Shown: in pieces, positions 37,727 through 46,361 of the stretch
Position numbering within the stretch: the stretch's first letter is position 1
Layout: every line of letters begins with the position of its first letter
DNA from: Thermogutta terrifontis
Lineage (GTDB): Bacteria; Planctomycetota; Planctomycetia; Pirellulales; Thermoguttaceae
Assembly: GCF_002277955.1 (NCBI RefSeq)
Contig: NZ_CP018477.1
Location: 2,935,206 to 2,999,205 of the forward strand
Direction of reading: 5' to 3'
Length of the DNA stretch: 64,000 nt
Translations under genes and position numbers: made by a program
Notes under the pieces: model-generated
What the model saw: the letters and a program-made list of their open reading frames with translations, nothing else
Database searches by the model: none
Told to the model about the DNA's origin: nothing

Positions 37727-38452
37727 ATGAGCCGTCGGTGGATAGCCGTTCTGGTGGTCCTGGGAGTCGTTGGCGGTCTGGCCGCCGCACACCAGTGGTG
37801 GCTTCCCCACCTGGCAAGTTGGCTGGATGTCAGCGGTCCGCTGCGCCGTGCTGACTACGCCATGGTGATGGGAGGAGGTGTGGAAAACCGTCCCGTGCTG
37901 GCTGCCGTTTTGTACCGGAAGCGCTGGGTGGATCGGATTCTCATCTCGGAAATCAGACCCATCCCCTCACGGACCCGATCCCTCATACCCGCCGAGCATG
38001 AACTCACAAAAGCCCTTCTGATGCGCTTGGGGGTACCGGAGGACCGAATTGTCCTGTTGCGGGGCAATCATGCGGCGACTTTTCATGAAATCACTTCCTT
38101 GCGCGATGTGCTGGCGGAATCGCCCTCCGTTCGGGTAATCATCGTGACCGACAGTCTCCACACCCGGCGGACTGCCTGGAATGTCCGCCATTTGCTGGGC
38201 CCCATGGCCGACCGCGTGACCTTCGTGGGGGCTCCTTCAGAACGCTACGACCTCCGCCGGTGGTGGCAGTCCGGCGACGGGTTCTTCATGGTCACAAGCG
38301 AATACCTCAAGCTTGTTTCATACTGGATCCTTTATGGAACGGGCAAATGGTGGGTACCCGGCGTTATCGCCTTGATCCTCGTGCTCGGTATGCTCCGACG
38401 TCACCTCACCCGGTACCGGAGAACTCACCGCCTGACGCAGGGAACAGCTTGA
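37727..38452 (+). CDS. YdcF/DUF218-family membrane-anchored protein (second of a pair)
   Basis: A 241-residue DUF218-like protein with N-terminal helix (WIAVLVVLGVVGGLAAAHQW) and a possible C-terminal membrane segment (WWVPGVIALILVLGMLRR), so it may be held at both ends. Core blocks are ADYAMVMGGGVENRP, LGVPEDRIVLLRGNHAATFH and VRVIIVTDSLHTRRTAWNVR, which contain the family-typical GG..., and S-x-H-x-RR. ATG 37727 has AAGGAAA upstream; ATG 37697 (overlapping the previous gene by 16 bp) is also open. Role unknown; proposed envelope or exopolysaccharide assembly from position. Confidence 0.78.
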   Translation: MSRRWIAVLVVLGVVGGLAAAHQWWLPHLASWLDVSGPLRRADYAMVMGGGVENRPVLAAVLYRKRWVDRILISEIRPIPSRTRSLIPAEHELTKALLMRLGVPEDRIVLLRGNHAATFHEITSLRDVLAESPSVRVIIVTDSLHTRRTAWNVRHLLGPMADRVTFVGAPSERYDLRRWWQSGDGFFMVTSEYLKLVSYWILYGTGKWWVPGVIALILVLGMLRRHLTRYRRTHRLTQGTA

Positions 38453-38742
38453 AAGAGCACGAGCCGCGGTCCGGAGATTGACGCCGTCCCGCGCGTGCCG
38501 CCTCGCTGGTTCATTCAACAGTTTTTGGCCCACCCAAGACGGCCGTTTTGAAAACGTTCCTCTCTTTCGGCCCCAGTCCGCCGCGCAAATTCCCCAAGTT
38601 GGTGGTGTGGCACTACCGCACCAGGAGCCAAACTGGTAAGATTATCATGGTGGTAGGGCAACCATCAGTTTGAGGGGGGACGTGGTGGGCGCCAGATGCC
38701 TTGGCGGGGCGTCGCTTCAAGGGGATATAAGCTGGGAGATCC

Positions 38743-39405
38743 ATGGCCATGAACGAGGCACAAACTGAACCCAAAAAAATTCGGGTGTTCATCGCTGACG
38801 ACCACGAGATGGTGCGGGTGGGCCTGCGCGCCATGTTTCAGGGAACGGAGATCGAGGTCGTCGGGGAAGCGGGAACGGGCGAGGACGCGGTCAACTTTCT
38901 GCGCAACAACGATGTCGATGTTGCCATCCTTGATGTGCGGATGCCCCATGGCGATGGCCTCAATGCCCTGGGTCGGATCAAGCTCGAAAAGCCCGATCTC
39001 CCGGTTCTGATCCTCTCCACATTCGACAACCCCAGCTACGTCGCCCGCGCGGTTGCTTTCGGTGCCCAGGGATATCTCCTTAAAAGCAGCACACGCGACG
39101 AGCTTTTGGAGGCCATTCGGGCAGCCGCCCGCGGGGAAAGTATCTGGACCCGGGAAGAACTTCGCCGGGTGGCGGGGGGACTGGCCACGCCCCGGACACA
39201 GGGAAACATCGATATTCCGTTGACTCAGCGGGAAAGCGAGGTGCTGCGCCACCTTGCCCGGGGAATGACCAACAAAGAGATCGCTCAGGCCCTCAAAATC
39301 AGCTACGAAACCGTCAAGGAACACGTCCAGCACATTTTGAGAAAAATTGGTGTGACGGACCGGACTCAGGCGGCCGTCTGGGCGGTGAAAAACGGTTTGG
39401 TATGA
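38743..39405 (+). CDS. NarL/FixJ-type response regulator
   Basis: A 220-residue two-domain regulator: receiver domain (FIADDHEMVRVGLRAMF, phosphoacceptor Asp64 in AILDVRMP, Thr and Lys switch residues in STFD and LLKSS) and a LuxR/GerE helix-turn-helix (LTQRESEVLRHLARGMTNKE, IAQALKISYETVKEHVQHIL). Start 38743 has GGGAG five bases upstream. No histidine kinase is adjacent, so it is an orphan, probably fed by a kinase elsewhere. A clear terminator follows at 39437. Confidence 0.93.
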   Translation: MAMNEAQTEPKKIRVFIADDHEMVRVGLRAMFQGTEIEVVGEAGTGEDAVNFLRNNDVDVAILDVRMPHGDGLNALGRIKLEKPDLPVLILSTFDNPSYVARAVAFGAQGYLLKSSTRDELLEAIRAAARGESIWTREELRRVAGGLATPRTQGNIDIPLTQRESEVLRHLARGMTNKEIAQALKISYETVKEHVQHILRKIGVTDRTQAAVWAVKNGLV

Positions 39406-39436
39406 ATTTGTCGCTCATGCCGGTAGGCTAAACTGG

Positions 39437-39462
39437 ACGGGAGCGAGTTCTCCCGTTTTTTT
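39437..39462 (+). terminator. Rho-independent terminator of the response regulator gene
   Basis: Seven-base-pair stem ACGGGAG / CTCCCGT with loop CGAGTT, followed by a run of seven T. It separates the regulator from the glycosyltransferase gene. Confidence 0.9.
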
Positions 39463-39566
39463 ATCCTGCTATTTCTCTTCCGTATGCCACATTTTCTGGG
39501 CAGCGAGAAAATCCTTCCCAAAGATGGTCCTACCCAGTTTCAAGCTTCCGGCTACGGTGGAAAACG

Positions 39567-40460
39567 ATGGCCGTTATCCCCCTATCCCCAGCTAATTTTC
39601 CGCGATTTGAATCAGACCTGGTCCTCAAACCGTGGACAATCGAGAGCGGGAACGCTGAGGCGGCGTTTCCCCTTCCTCCCGGGGCGTACTTTCCAGCACT
39701 GCCGGAGAAGCCAGCTCTGCCTGAACCGGTGGAAGTTCTGGGCCTGCCTATTTCCCCATGGACAAAGAGCCAGGTTCTCGAGTTTGTGGATTGGCTCGTG
39801 CTCCGAGGTCAGCCGTCGTTTTTCATCACGGCCAATCTCCACTACGCCCGACTGACGGCACGGTGGCCCGATCTGAAAGAGATCAACAAAAAAGCGGACT
39901 TTATCGTGGCCGACGGAATGCCTCTCCTCTGGGTGGCTCGCTGGATGGGGCGTCCCCTGCCTGAACGGGTGACCGGTGCCGATCTTGTTTGGGATCTTTC
40001 CGAGCTGGCGGCCTCTCGCGGTTATCCTGTCTTTCTTTTGGGAGGGACCCCGGGAGTTGCCGAAATAGCGGCACGAAAACTGCTCGAAAGGTTCCCACGT
40101 TTGGTCATCGCCGGGACGGCGGCCCCGATGCTGGATACCCTGGAACCGGCGCGCGAAGCGGAGTTACTGGCCCGGATCAGGCACAGTGGGGCCCGAATCC
40201 TCTTTGCCGCCTTTGGTCAACCCAAGGGTGAACGCTGGCTGGCCTCGCGTATCGAGGCACTGGGTGTCCCGGTCGCCGTCCAGGTCGGAGCCGCTCTGGA
40301 TTTTGCCGCGAGGAAAGTCCGTCGGGCACCGCGATTTCTTCAACGCGTCGGTCTGGAATGGGCCTATCGGATTCTGTGCGATCCCCGGCGGCTGGCTCCT
40401 CGGTACATGGCCGACGGCCTGTTCTTCCTGCGCGCCCTTGCGCGGATTCAAAAGGGATGA
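39567..40460 (+). CDS. WecG/TagA/CpsF-family glycosyltransferase
   Basis: A 297-residue GT26-type enzyme that transfers N-acetylmannosamine-like sugars to lipid-linked acceptors in teichoic acid, ECA or capsule synthesis. Signatures are ITANLHYARL (Thr88), KADFIVADGMPLLWVARWMG (Asp116), PERVTGADLV and the C-terminal QPKGERWLASR and QVGAALDFAARKVRRAP. A Pro-rich, variable N-terminus (1-55) is longer than in family members. ATG 39567 has GGTGG upstream. It converges with the NHL gene 7 bp away. Confidence 0.92.
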   Translation: MAVIPLSPANFPRFESDLVLKPWTIESGNAEAAFPLPPGAYFPALPEKPALPEPVEVLGLPISPWTKSQVLEFVDWLVLRGQPSFFITANLHYARLTARWPDLKEINKKADFIVADGMPLLWVARWMGRPLPERVTGADLVWDLSELAASRGYPVFLLGGTPGVAEIAARKLLERFPRLVIAGTAAPMLDTLEPAREAELLARIRHSGARILFAAFGQPKGERWLASRIEALGVPVAVQVGAALDFAARKVRRAPRFLQRVGLEWAYRILCDPRRLAPRYMADGLFFLRALARIQKG

Positions 40461-40467
40461 ATATCCA

Positions 40468-42621
40468 CTAACGATTCACGGTGTATTCGAGGGTCAAAGT
40501 GCTCTCGCCACCATCGGAAACTTCAACGGGCAGACGCCAGCCTTGAATTCCAATGCGGCATAAACCACGGCCGGACTTTTCGCACCAGTAAAACACGGCC
40601 ACAACTTCAAGCGTCGTGGTGCCGGAGTCCAGCGGAGAGAGCTCGACTTCGATAGGCCCTTCCTTCGGCGTGACCCGAAAGACTTCAAAGCCCTGCCGCG
40701 TGTCCCCTGAGGACGCTGACGTTCCAGACTGCTGCAATCGCCGAACCCGAATCTCCACCGGCATGGCCGGATTCAAACCGTGGTCCGGAGGGAACCGGAG
40801 ATCAAGGCGAATTTTCAGTGGTGATTCCGAACGTACCGAGACTTTTTCCTGGGTGATGAAGGGAACGTCAGCGAAAGGTGGCTCACTTTCACGTTTGATT
40901 TGAGGTGCCTGCAGACCTTTGATCGCCACCGTGATGCCCCGAACCGCCGGCGCAAGCTCAATTCGCCGTATCGCGTGATTATTCGTATCAGCCACGTAAA
41001 GAACCGAGTCCGAAGCAGGTGAAATCCCAGCCGGCTCATCGAAACGGGGTGGATCGTCGCTGTTGCCCGGCTGGGTCTCACCGGCCACGGTCACGGTCTC
41101 CCCAGTCTCGGGATGCACCCGCTTGATTTTGTTGTTGTACGTATCGGCCACATAGAGAAATTTCCCTGCATAGCACAGACCTATCGGGTGCTGAAGCAGG
41201 ACCTGAGGGGCGGGCCCGTCCCGATCCCCAAACGTAAACAGCCGCGCAGCCATCAAACGGGCGGTTCCCACCACCGTTCGAACCTCACCGCCTGCCTGCA
41301 GCGGCACGGCACGGATGGAACTTCCTTCGCTGTCAGCCACATAGAGCCATCGACCATCGGTGGCCAGCCCACTGGGCTGTGCGAACGAAGCGAACCCCAA
41401 AGCGTACGGTGATGGCGGGAGAAGCGGCCCGTCGACGATATCCTCACGGGCATTTCCCGCATACGGACCAATCCGGCTGAACTGCGTATCCATCCGCCAA
41501 ATCTGGTGACATCCCGCCATCGCGATGTAGATCCACTCTCTCACGATGCACAGATCCCATGGGCTGCTCAATTCGGTGGTAAGAGGAGCTCCCATGCGCG
41601 CGGGTGGGGGGCGGCGCAGTTGACGACCCGTTCCCGCGACTGTTCGCACAACGCGTTTTTCCAGATCCACCGCGCGGATCGCATGGTTTTCGGTATCTGC
41701 TACTAAAAGGATTTGGCCCAGGAGTGCCATTCCCTGAGGACTGGAAAACTGGGCTGCCTCGAACGTCCCGTTCCGGAGGCCCGGCTCCCCCGACCCAATC
41801 ACGGCGAGAAGATCTCCCTCCAGGGTGGTCACGACAATCCGATGATGCCCGGAATCCGCTATGAAGAGCCGTTTTCCCGAAGAATCGACGAGAATTTTGC
41901 CGGGAAACCGCAACGGAGTGGGTTCAACGCGGCGGGCAAGCGTCTCGAAATGAATCGGGGTGCGGTCGAGAGTGCCGCGTTTGTCGTAGTATGCAATTGC
42001 GGGCCGCAGGAGCCGATCCAACGCCTCGAACGTGGTCTCTCCGCTTTCACCCCAAACGACAAAGCCTTCGGGATCGATCAGAACCAGCGTCGGCCAGGCG
42101 TTAACACCAAACCGCCGCCAAATTGTCATGTTGCGGTCGTTGATGACCGGATGCTCGATTCCGTAGCGCAAGATGGCCTGCTTGATGTTGTCCGTGTCGC
42201 GCTCTTCATCGAACTTCGCAGAGTGTACGCCGATTACCACCAGTTCCCGCGGATACTTGGCCTCCAGCTTCTTCAACTCGGGAATGATGTGCATGCAGTT
42301 GATGCAGCAGTATGTCCAGAAGTCGAGAAGGACAAATTTGCCGCGAAGGTCTTCCCATCGCAGCGGCCCCGCGGTATTCAACCATTCCACGTCTTCTGGC
42401 AAATCCGGAACAGGATGACGCACTGCAAAGGGTGCTGCTTCCATAGTCAAACCTTTATTGGCACAACCAAAAGAAACTAAATTGAGCGTGCACACAAATA
42501 TGGCAAGTAAAAGCCACGAGCGACCATACCTCAGGAATCCGCTTTGTGGCACCCGATCTCGACACCGCTGGGAATTGTCGGCGATCCGGATCGTGGGATT
42601 GGAAGGTCTCCACAAAACCAT
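40468..42621 (-). CDS. Thioredoxin-like/NHL-repeat lipoprotein
   Basis: About 717 residues. A signal-like helix (SWLLLAIFVCTLNLVSFGC) ends in a cysteine that could be lipidated. Then a thioredoxin-fold domain with FWTYCCINCMHIIPELKKLE (C105, C106, C109), like NHLRC2-type proteins, then an NHL beta-propeller: six repeats of the form SPQGMALLGQILLVADTENH (IWRMD; ADSEGSSIRAV; ADTYNNKIKRV; ADTNNHAIRRI). A C-terminal beta-sandwich (RFPPDHGLNPAMPVEIRVRR) follows. Start uncertain: ATG 42621 fits; the open frame to 43053 runs into repeat array E. Probably a periplasmic or surface redox protein of unknown target. Confidence 0.85.
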   Translation of the reverse strand: MVLWRPSNPTIRIADNSQRCRDRVPQSGFLRYGRSWLLLAIFVCTLNLVSFGCANKGLTMEAAPFAVRHPVPDLPEDVEWLNTAGPLRWEDLRGKFVLLDFWTYCCINCMHIIPELKKLEAKYPRELVVIGVHSAKFDEERDTDNIKQAILRYGIEHPVINDRNMTIWRRFGVNAWPTLVLIDPEGFVVWGESGETTFEALDRLLRPAIAYYDKRGTLDRTPIHFETLARRVEPTPLRFPGKILVDSSGKRLFIADSGHHRIVVTTLEGDLLAVIGSGEPGLRNGTFEAAQFSSPQGMALLGQILLVADTENHAIRAVDLEKRVVRTVAGTGRQLRRPPPARMGAPLTTELSSPWDLCIVREWIYIAMAGCHQIWRMDTQFSRIGPYAGNAREDIVDGPLLPPSPYALGFASFAQPSGLATDGRWLYVADSEGSSIRAVPLQAGGEVRTVVGTARLMAARLFTFGDRDGPAPQVLLQHPIGLCYAGKFLYVADTYNNKIKRVHPETGETVTVAGETQPGNSDDPPRFDEPAGISPASDSVLYVADTNNHAIRRIELAPAVRGITVAIKGLQAPQIKRESEPPFADVPFITQEKVSVRSESPLKIRLDLRFPPDHGLNPAMPVEIRVRRLQQSGTSASSGDTRQGFEVFRVTPKEGPIEVELSPLDSGTTTLEVVAVFYWCEKSGRGLCRIGIQGWRLPVEVSDGGESTLTLEYTVNR

Positions 42622-42924
42622 GGCCATATCCTTCGCGCCTGACGAAAATGGCACAACGTTTCTTCTCATTCCCATTGAAGATTTCTTCCCGGTCTCCAGA
42701 GGTCCGGCTGGAGGTTGAAACGGGCCTGTCATCTTCGTGCCCGCGGGTCGTGGAAATGACAAACGGATTCCGATGGCCCGAACTCCGATGGCGAGATCCG
42801 TCCTGGGATTGCCCAATCCTATACCCGACAAGGCCGCTGGGACAATAACCACCAACGCTGACACATCCCCACTCTTTCTCAAACGAGGGGGACGCGGACG
42901 TTCACACGGGTTTGCGTCGAAGCG
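42622..42924. other. Gap upstream of the NHL gene, no extra gene seen
   Basis: About 300 bp that remain open in the NHL gene's frame but do not resemble the protein family. The upstream starts at 42669 and 42675 cannot be fully excluded. Confidence 0.4.
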
Positions 42925-43252
42925 AAATTCAACCCGGGGGAACCTGCTTGCCAGGTCCGCTTTCGGAGGGACGTGCCGGTCACGTCCACTTTGCAACGTT
43001 AGACCACCCATTGGGTTTCGGCGGGCATGGCAAGCGTCTCCCTGCGCGTTCAATGGACGCCGTGGAAGGCATCCCTCCGACAGACGCAGATGCCGCCCTG
43101 AGCGATCGTCCCGTTGGCGTCCGAATCGTGAGAAGCACTCAAATGTTCGGTTCCATTTGCGGGCCCATTTTATCCGGGCCCCGGGACCGGTAGGGGCAAT
43201 TCATGAATTGCCCCTACAGCACGTTGCGCTTGTGGCATCTCAGAGGTTATTG
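42925..43252. repeat. Palindrome array E (composite repeat, inverted copy of B)
   Basis: On the plus strand: GGAGGGACGTGCCGGTCACG hairpin region (42965-42985), GGCGGGCATGGCAAGCGTCT, a 130-bp segment matching array B inverted (43060-43190), the perfect 28-mer (43190-43217) and then AGCACGTTGCGCTTGTGGCA, the inverse of the block before the 28-mer in B. The order is that of B read on the other strand. Confidence 0.85.
43190..43217. repeat. 28-bp perfect palindrome, copy 4
   Basis: Identical to the 1572-1599 copy. Confidence 0.95.
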
Positions 43253-43374
43253 AGAAGCAGGAATGACTCGGGCACCCACGGTGACGATTTGCCCTCTGAG
43301 CGGTTGTACCGGAGGCCGAAACTGATACATCCAGGAACAACTCGGCCGGAGACTGAAAAGAGCCTGCGAAACTG

Positions 43375-44376
43375 TTAGGAGGCCTGAGAGAGCTGCGAGA
43401 CGAGCCTTGCAAACTCCTGCTGGACTCTCTGTTGAATCCCCGAAGTGTCCGGGTCACTGGAAAGGGCTGCCTGCCGAAGTGCCAGTTCGCTGCAGAGAAC
43501 CACCGCCCTGCAGGTCGCATCATAGTTAATGGGGAGGAAGATTCGCAGCCGGGCGGGCAAAAATCGCCTGCGAAGAAGCGCTGCCTGGTCAGGCCGAATT
43601 CGGCCCTCGCGCACCTGCTCCTCCAGATACCGCACAAAGGACCCGTACTCTCGCCGCAAAATAGCGATCACCACCAACACGGCGACAAGCCACGCCAACC
43701 CGTCGACCCAGCCGGCGACGCTGACCGGAGAATAACCCATGCGTTCGCTGAGAAGCAGCACGGCCCCGTTTCTTAGAACACGCACACCGTACACGCCACT
43801 CCACAGGGTGATTGCCGTATGCCAGCGCTGCCACAGTTTAGGACGGCTTTGCGCCCAGGCCAGCGCGGCCCCGATGGCCGCCCCACAAAGCGTGGTCATG
43901 AATCCCCCAGCAACCACGCGATTCACGAACACGCTGGCCATCCCGCCATATCCCGCCGGCTGCCACCCCGCCAGATAGAGATAAAACACATTCTGAATGG
44001 CGGCGAACCCCGCTGCGATGACGCCCCCGTAGATCATGGCCTCCGAGAGATAGCCGAACTGTTTGCGGAACATCAGCATCACCGCCAGAATGGCGAGCGC
44101 CTTAAGGCCCTCTTCCACAGCGGGAGCCACAAGAAGAAACCGACGAGGCACCTCCAGGGCCTGGCTTTCCAGATGAAACGCCATATTCCAGGGCACAAGC
44201 AACCCCAGGAATAAATTAGCGAACACCCCGGCCACGAGCCCCCAGCCAAACACGCACCCCAGTAAATAGGTCTCCTGCCACCGGTACCGCTCCAGCCAGT
44301 AGAAAAACCAGGCAAAGCAAACACCGGCCAATAGAGACCCAACAGTGCATATGAGCAATCCGAGGGCTTCGCTCAT
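43375..44376 (-). CDS. PrsW-family intramembrane protease-like protein with altered motifs
   Basis: A 333-residue polytopic membrane protein (about seven to eight helices). It resembles PrsW/YpdC-type glutamic intramembrane proteases: motif 1 APAVEEGLKALAIL carries E88-E89-x-x-K92. Motif 2, normally F-x-x-x-E-N, reads FAAIQNVFY (Glu replaced by Gln128), and where motif 3 normally has His the sequence reads VAGGFMTTLCGAAIG (Phe159). So two of three expected catalytic or structural residues are changed. The C-terminal 100 residues are soluble helices. ATG 44376 has AGGGAAAGCAAGG upstream. Either an inactive homologue or a divergent active variant. Confidence 0.75.
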   Translation of the reverse strand: MSEALGLLICTVGSLLAGVCFAWFFYWLERYRWQETYLLGCVFGWGLVAGVFANLFLGLLVPWNMAFHLESQALEVPRRFLLVAPAVEEGLKALAILAVMLMFRKQFGYLSEAMIYGGVIAAGFAAIQNVFYLYLAGWQPAGYGGMASVFVNRVVAGGFMTTLCGAAIGAALAWAQSRPKLWQRWHTAITLWSGVYGVRVLRNGAVLLLSERMGYSPVSVAGWVDGLAWLVAVLVVIAILRREYGSFVRYLEEQVREGRIRPDQAALLRRRFLPARLRIFLPINYDATCRAVVLCSELALRQAALSSDPDTSGIQQRVQQEFARLVSQLSQAS

Positions 44377-44533
44377 CCTTGCTTTCCCTCAGTCAAAAGT
44401 CAGAGCGTCACTGATAACCCACCTCCCGAAATAAACAGGTGTCATCTTCCGCCCCCAAAAGCCCTAAGGCTCTTATGGCACGTTTTGCCACAAGCGGGCC
44501 CTCCAATCGGGAGAGTTCTCGCAGTGCGTTATC

Positions 44534-45718
44534 TTAACGCCGCCGGTCCCGCGAGCCATACCCCGATCGCCGACTCCTCGCTTCCAAATTCTTCTGGATA
44601 ACATAGCCAACCACCTCGGCCCAACCGGGCACCGCCTTGTGCGATGGTCGCGGAATTTCTTCCTCGTCGGTCTCGTGGGCTTCCTCCTCTTCTGGCTTGC
44701 TCTCGGCGGACGTTACACTACGCCGTTTTCGCTGGGGCGCGACCTCGGGTTCCTCCCGAACCGCCTGGCTTGGCTCCGCCTCTTCTGGAGATTCTCCTGT
44801 TTCCCCGTTAGCCTCCGCACCACTAACGGCAAGCTCCACGATCTCGGGAAGCTCTTCTTCAAACGGTTCCGGAGATACCGGGGCCACACCGGAGCGTTTC
44901 TTTCGACGTTTTCTCCGGCGTTTTTTCTTTTCCCCCGTTAGAGCCTCGGCTTCTGACGCGGATTCCCCGGACGACACATCAGCCACAACCGGTTGAAGCG
45001 TGGCTGTATCCGCCGCCACCGCACGCCCCGCGGAGGAGGGCGTCAGAATTTCTTCCACCACCGGCACAAGTGGGGCAGGAGGGTTTTCTCCCTCCACGGG
45101 CGCGACCACCTGCTCCTCCAGCCAATCGCCCTGCGGAGTGACCTCCGCCTGGACCACCTCCCGTACCTCCTCCTCCGGTGGCAAGGTCACCGCCACCACA
45201 GACGCCTCTTCGAACGGCTCGGGAGCGATTGTCTGTTCGACTGGTGCAAACCATTCCAGAGCACCGGTCGATGGGGCGACCGTCTCGGAAGTGCCCTTCT
45301 CTCCCGTTGGCCGGGCGGTCATTTGGTCGGACGTGACCCCCTCGGCCGGGGCTGCCGTCTCTTTGGGCCGTAGCCCAAGCTGGGCTGCGATATCGTCCCA
45401 ATCACCCCCCGACCGACTCCGCGGCGTCCACCGGCGCAAGGGAATGCGATCCGGGATTGCTTCGAGCGTGATAGGCCCCGGCGATTTTCCAGACGCCTGG
45501 GTCACCGCTACACTCGGCTGTTCACCAGGTTGCTGCGATTCCGATGGAGTGTCCCGTTGATCCGTCGCACTCCCTTCCACAGGCGTGGCGGACCCGGAGG
45601 AAGGCTGCGAAGACTCCGCACCGCTGTCCCCCGGCCGAAGTCCGAGGAATTCGGCCAGCTTCGCCCACGGATCATTCTCAGTTCGCTGCTTGCTTGATGA
45701 TTCGGACGCTTCTGCCAT
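44534..45718 (-). CDS. Disordered, acidic/basic-tract protein of unknown function
   Basis: A 394-residue low-complexity protein. Two short similar motifs near the N-terminus, DPWAKLAEFLGLRPGD (about 17-32) and GDWDDIAAQLGLRPKE (about 104-119), share W-x-x-(L/I)-A-x-x-L-G-L-R-P. A polybasic segment KKKRRRKRRKKRSG lies near 270, flanked by Glu/Pro/Ala-rich regions, and the C-terminus has VPGWAEVVGYVIQKNLEARS. I do not recognise a family; the C-terminal motif occurs in my memory in planctomycete proteins. No signal peptide. The polybasic tract suggests nucleic-acid binding, which is inference. Start ATG 45718 lacks a strong ribosome-binding site. Confidence 0.7.
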   Translation of the reverse strand: MAEASESSSKQRTENDPWAKLAEFLGLRPGDSGAESSQPSSGSATPVEGSATDQRDTPSESQQPGEQPSVAVTQASGKSPGPITLEAIPDRIPLRRWTPRSRSGGDWDDIAAQLGLRPKETAAPAEGVTSDQMTARPTGEKGTSETVAPSTGALEWFAPVEQTIAPEPFEEASVVAVTLPPEEEVREVVQAEVTPQGDWLEEQVVAPVEGENPPAPLVPVVEEILTPSSAGRAVAADTATLQPVVADVSSGESASEAEALTGEKKKRRRKRRKKRSGVAPVSPEPFEEELPEIVELAVSGAEANGETGESPEEAEPSQAVREEPEVAPQRKRRSVTSAESKPEEEEAHETDEEEIPRPSHKAVPGWAEVVGYVIQKNLEARSRRSGYGSRDRRR

Positions 45719-46274
45719 AAGTGCTCAGGTTGCCCAAGTAGCCCGGTAACCAGGCGCAGGACCGCATTAACGAGGAATACCTCCGCAGGAGGCAACAAAA
45801 CGAGGACGACTCACTGCGAGTTTTTCTTAATTTTTCGCATCTTTTAATATACGCCAGCCTTCTGCCCGTGAAAAGCAAGCCCGCCGCGACGTGGGAAGCC
45901 TTGCCAAAGGGACTACCTCCACTTTCCCCCGTCGATAGGTACGCGGAGGCCACATCGGCTTACGTCAACCCGGAGGGACGTGCTTGTCGCGTCCGCTTTT
46001 CAGCGTTAGGTGATGCGGTGTGGTTCGGTAGGCTCCATGGAGTGCGGGGCTTTAGCCCCGCTTTCATCGTGGGACTTCAGTCCCCGCTGAAACGGAATGG
46101 ACGATCAAACGTTGAACGGCGGCCCCGACAAGCGGGGCCCTCCGAGAAATCATTCGGAGGGGCGCGCTCGTCGTGCCCGATGAGGAGGCATGGTTCATCG
46201 ATCAGTTTTCATCGGCCCCGACAAGCGGGTCCCTCCGAAGAAGCGGCCCCGAGAAGCGAGTCGCTCCGCACGCG

Positions 46275-46302
46275 GTAGGGGCGATTCATGAATCGCCCCG
46301 AA
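46275..46302. repeat. 28-bp palindrome variant with compensating inner change
   Basis: Centre GGGGCGATTCATGAATCGCC remains perfectly paired because A-to-G is matched by T-to-C; the outermost three bases on the right (GAA instead of TAC) have decayed. Confidence 0.9.
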
Positions 46303-46333
46303 AATACTTTCATCAGGGCCAAGCGGTATGTCG

Positions 46334-46361
46334 GTAGGCGCAATTCATGAATTGCGCCTAC
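46334..46361. repeat. 28-bp palindrome variant with compensating outer change
   Basis: Perfect palindrome (GTAGGCGCAATTCATGAATT + GCGCCTAC). A G-to-C change in the left arm is matched by C-to-G in the right arm. Confidence 0.95.

Larger units (their letters stand above)
45970..46361. repeat. Palindrome array F/G
   Basis: On the plus strand: CCGGAGGGACGTGCTTGTCG hairpin (45970-46000), CTCCATGGAG (46032-46041), GCGGGGCT-TT-AGCCCCGC (near 46045), GGGACT-TC-AGTCCC (near 46070), a GGAGGGGCGCGCTCGTCGTG stretch (46157), a palindrome variant at 46275-46302 and another at 46334-46361. Divergent region between the disordered-protein gene and clpP. Confidence 0.85.

Noticed and set aside
42622-43053. 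Longer N-terminus for the NHL gene
   Set aside because: The extra residues come from repeat array E and carry no signal or domain; a start at 42621 has AAGG upstream and leaves the signal helix intact.
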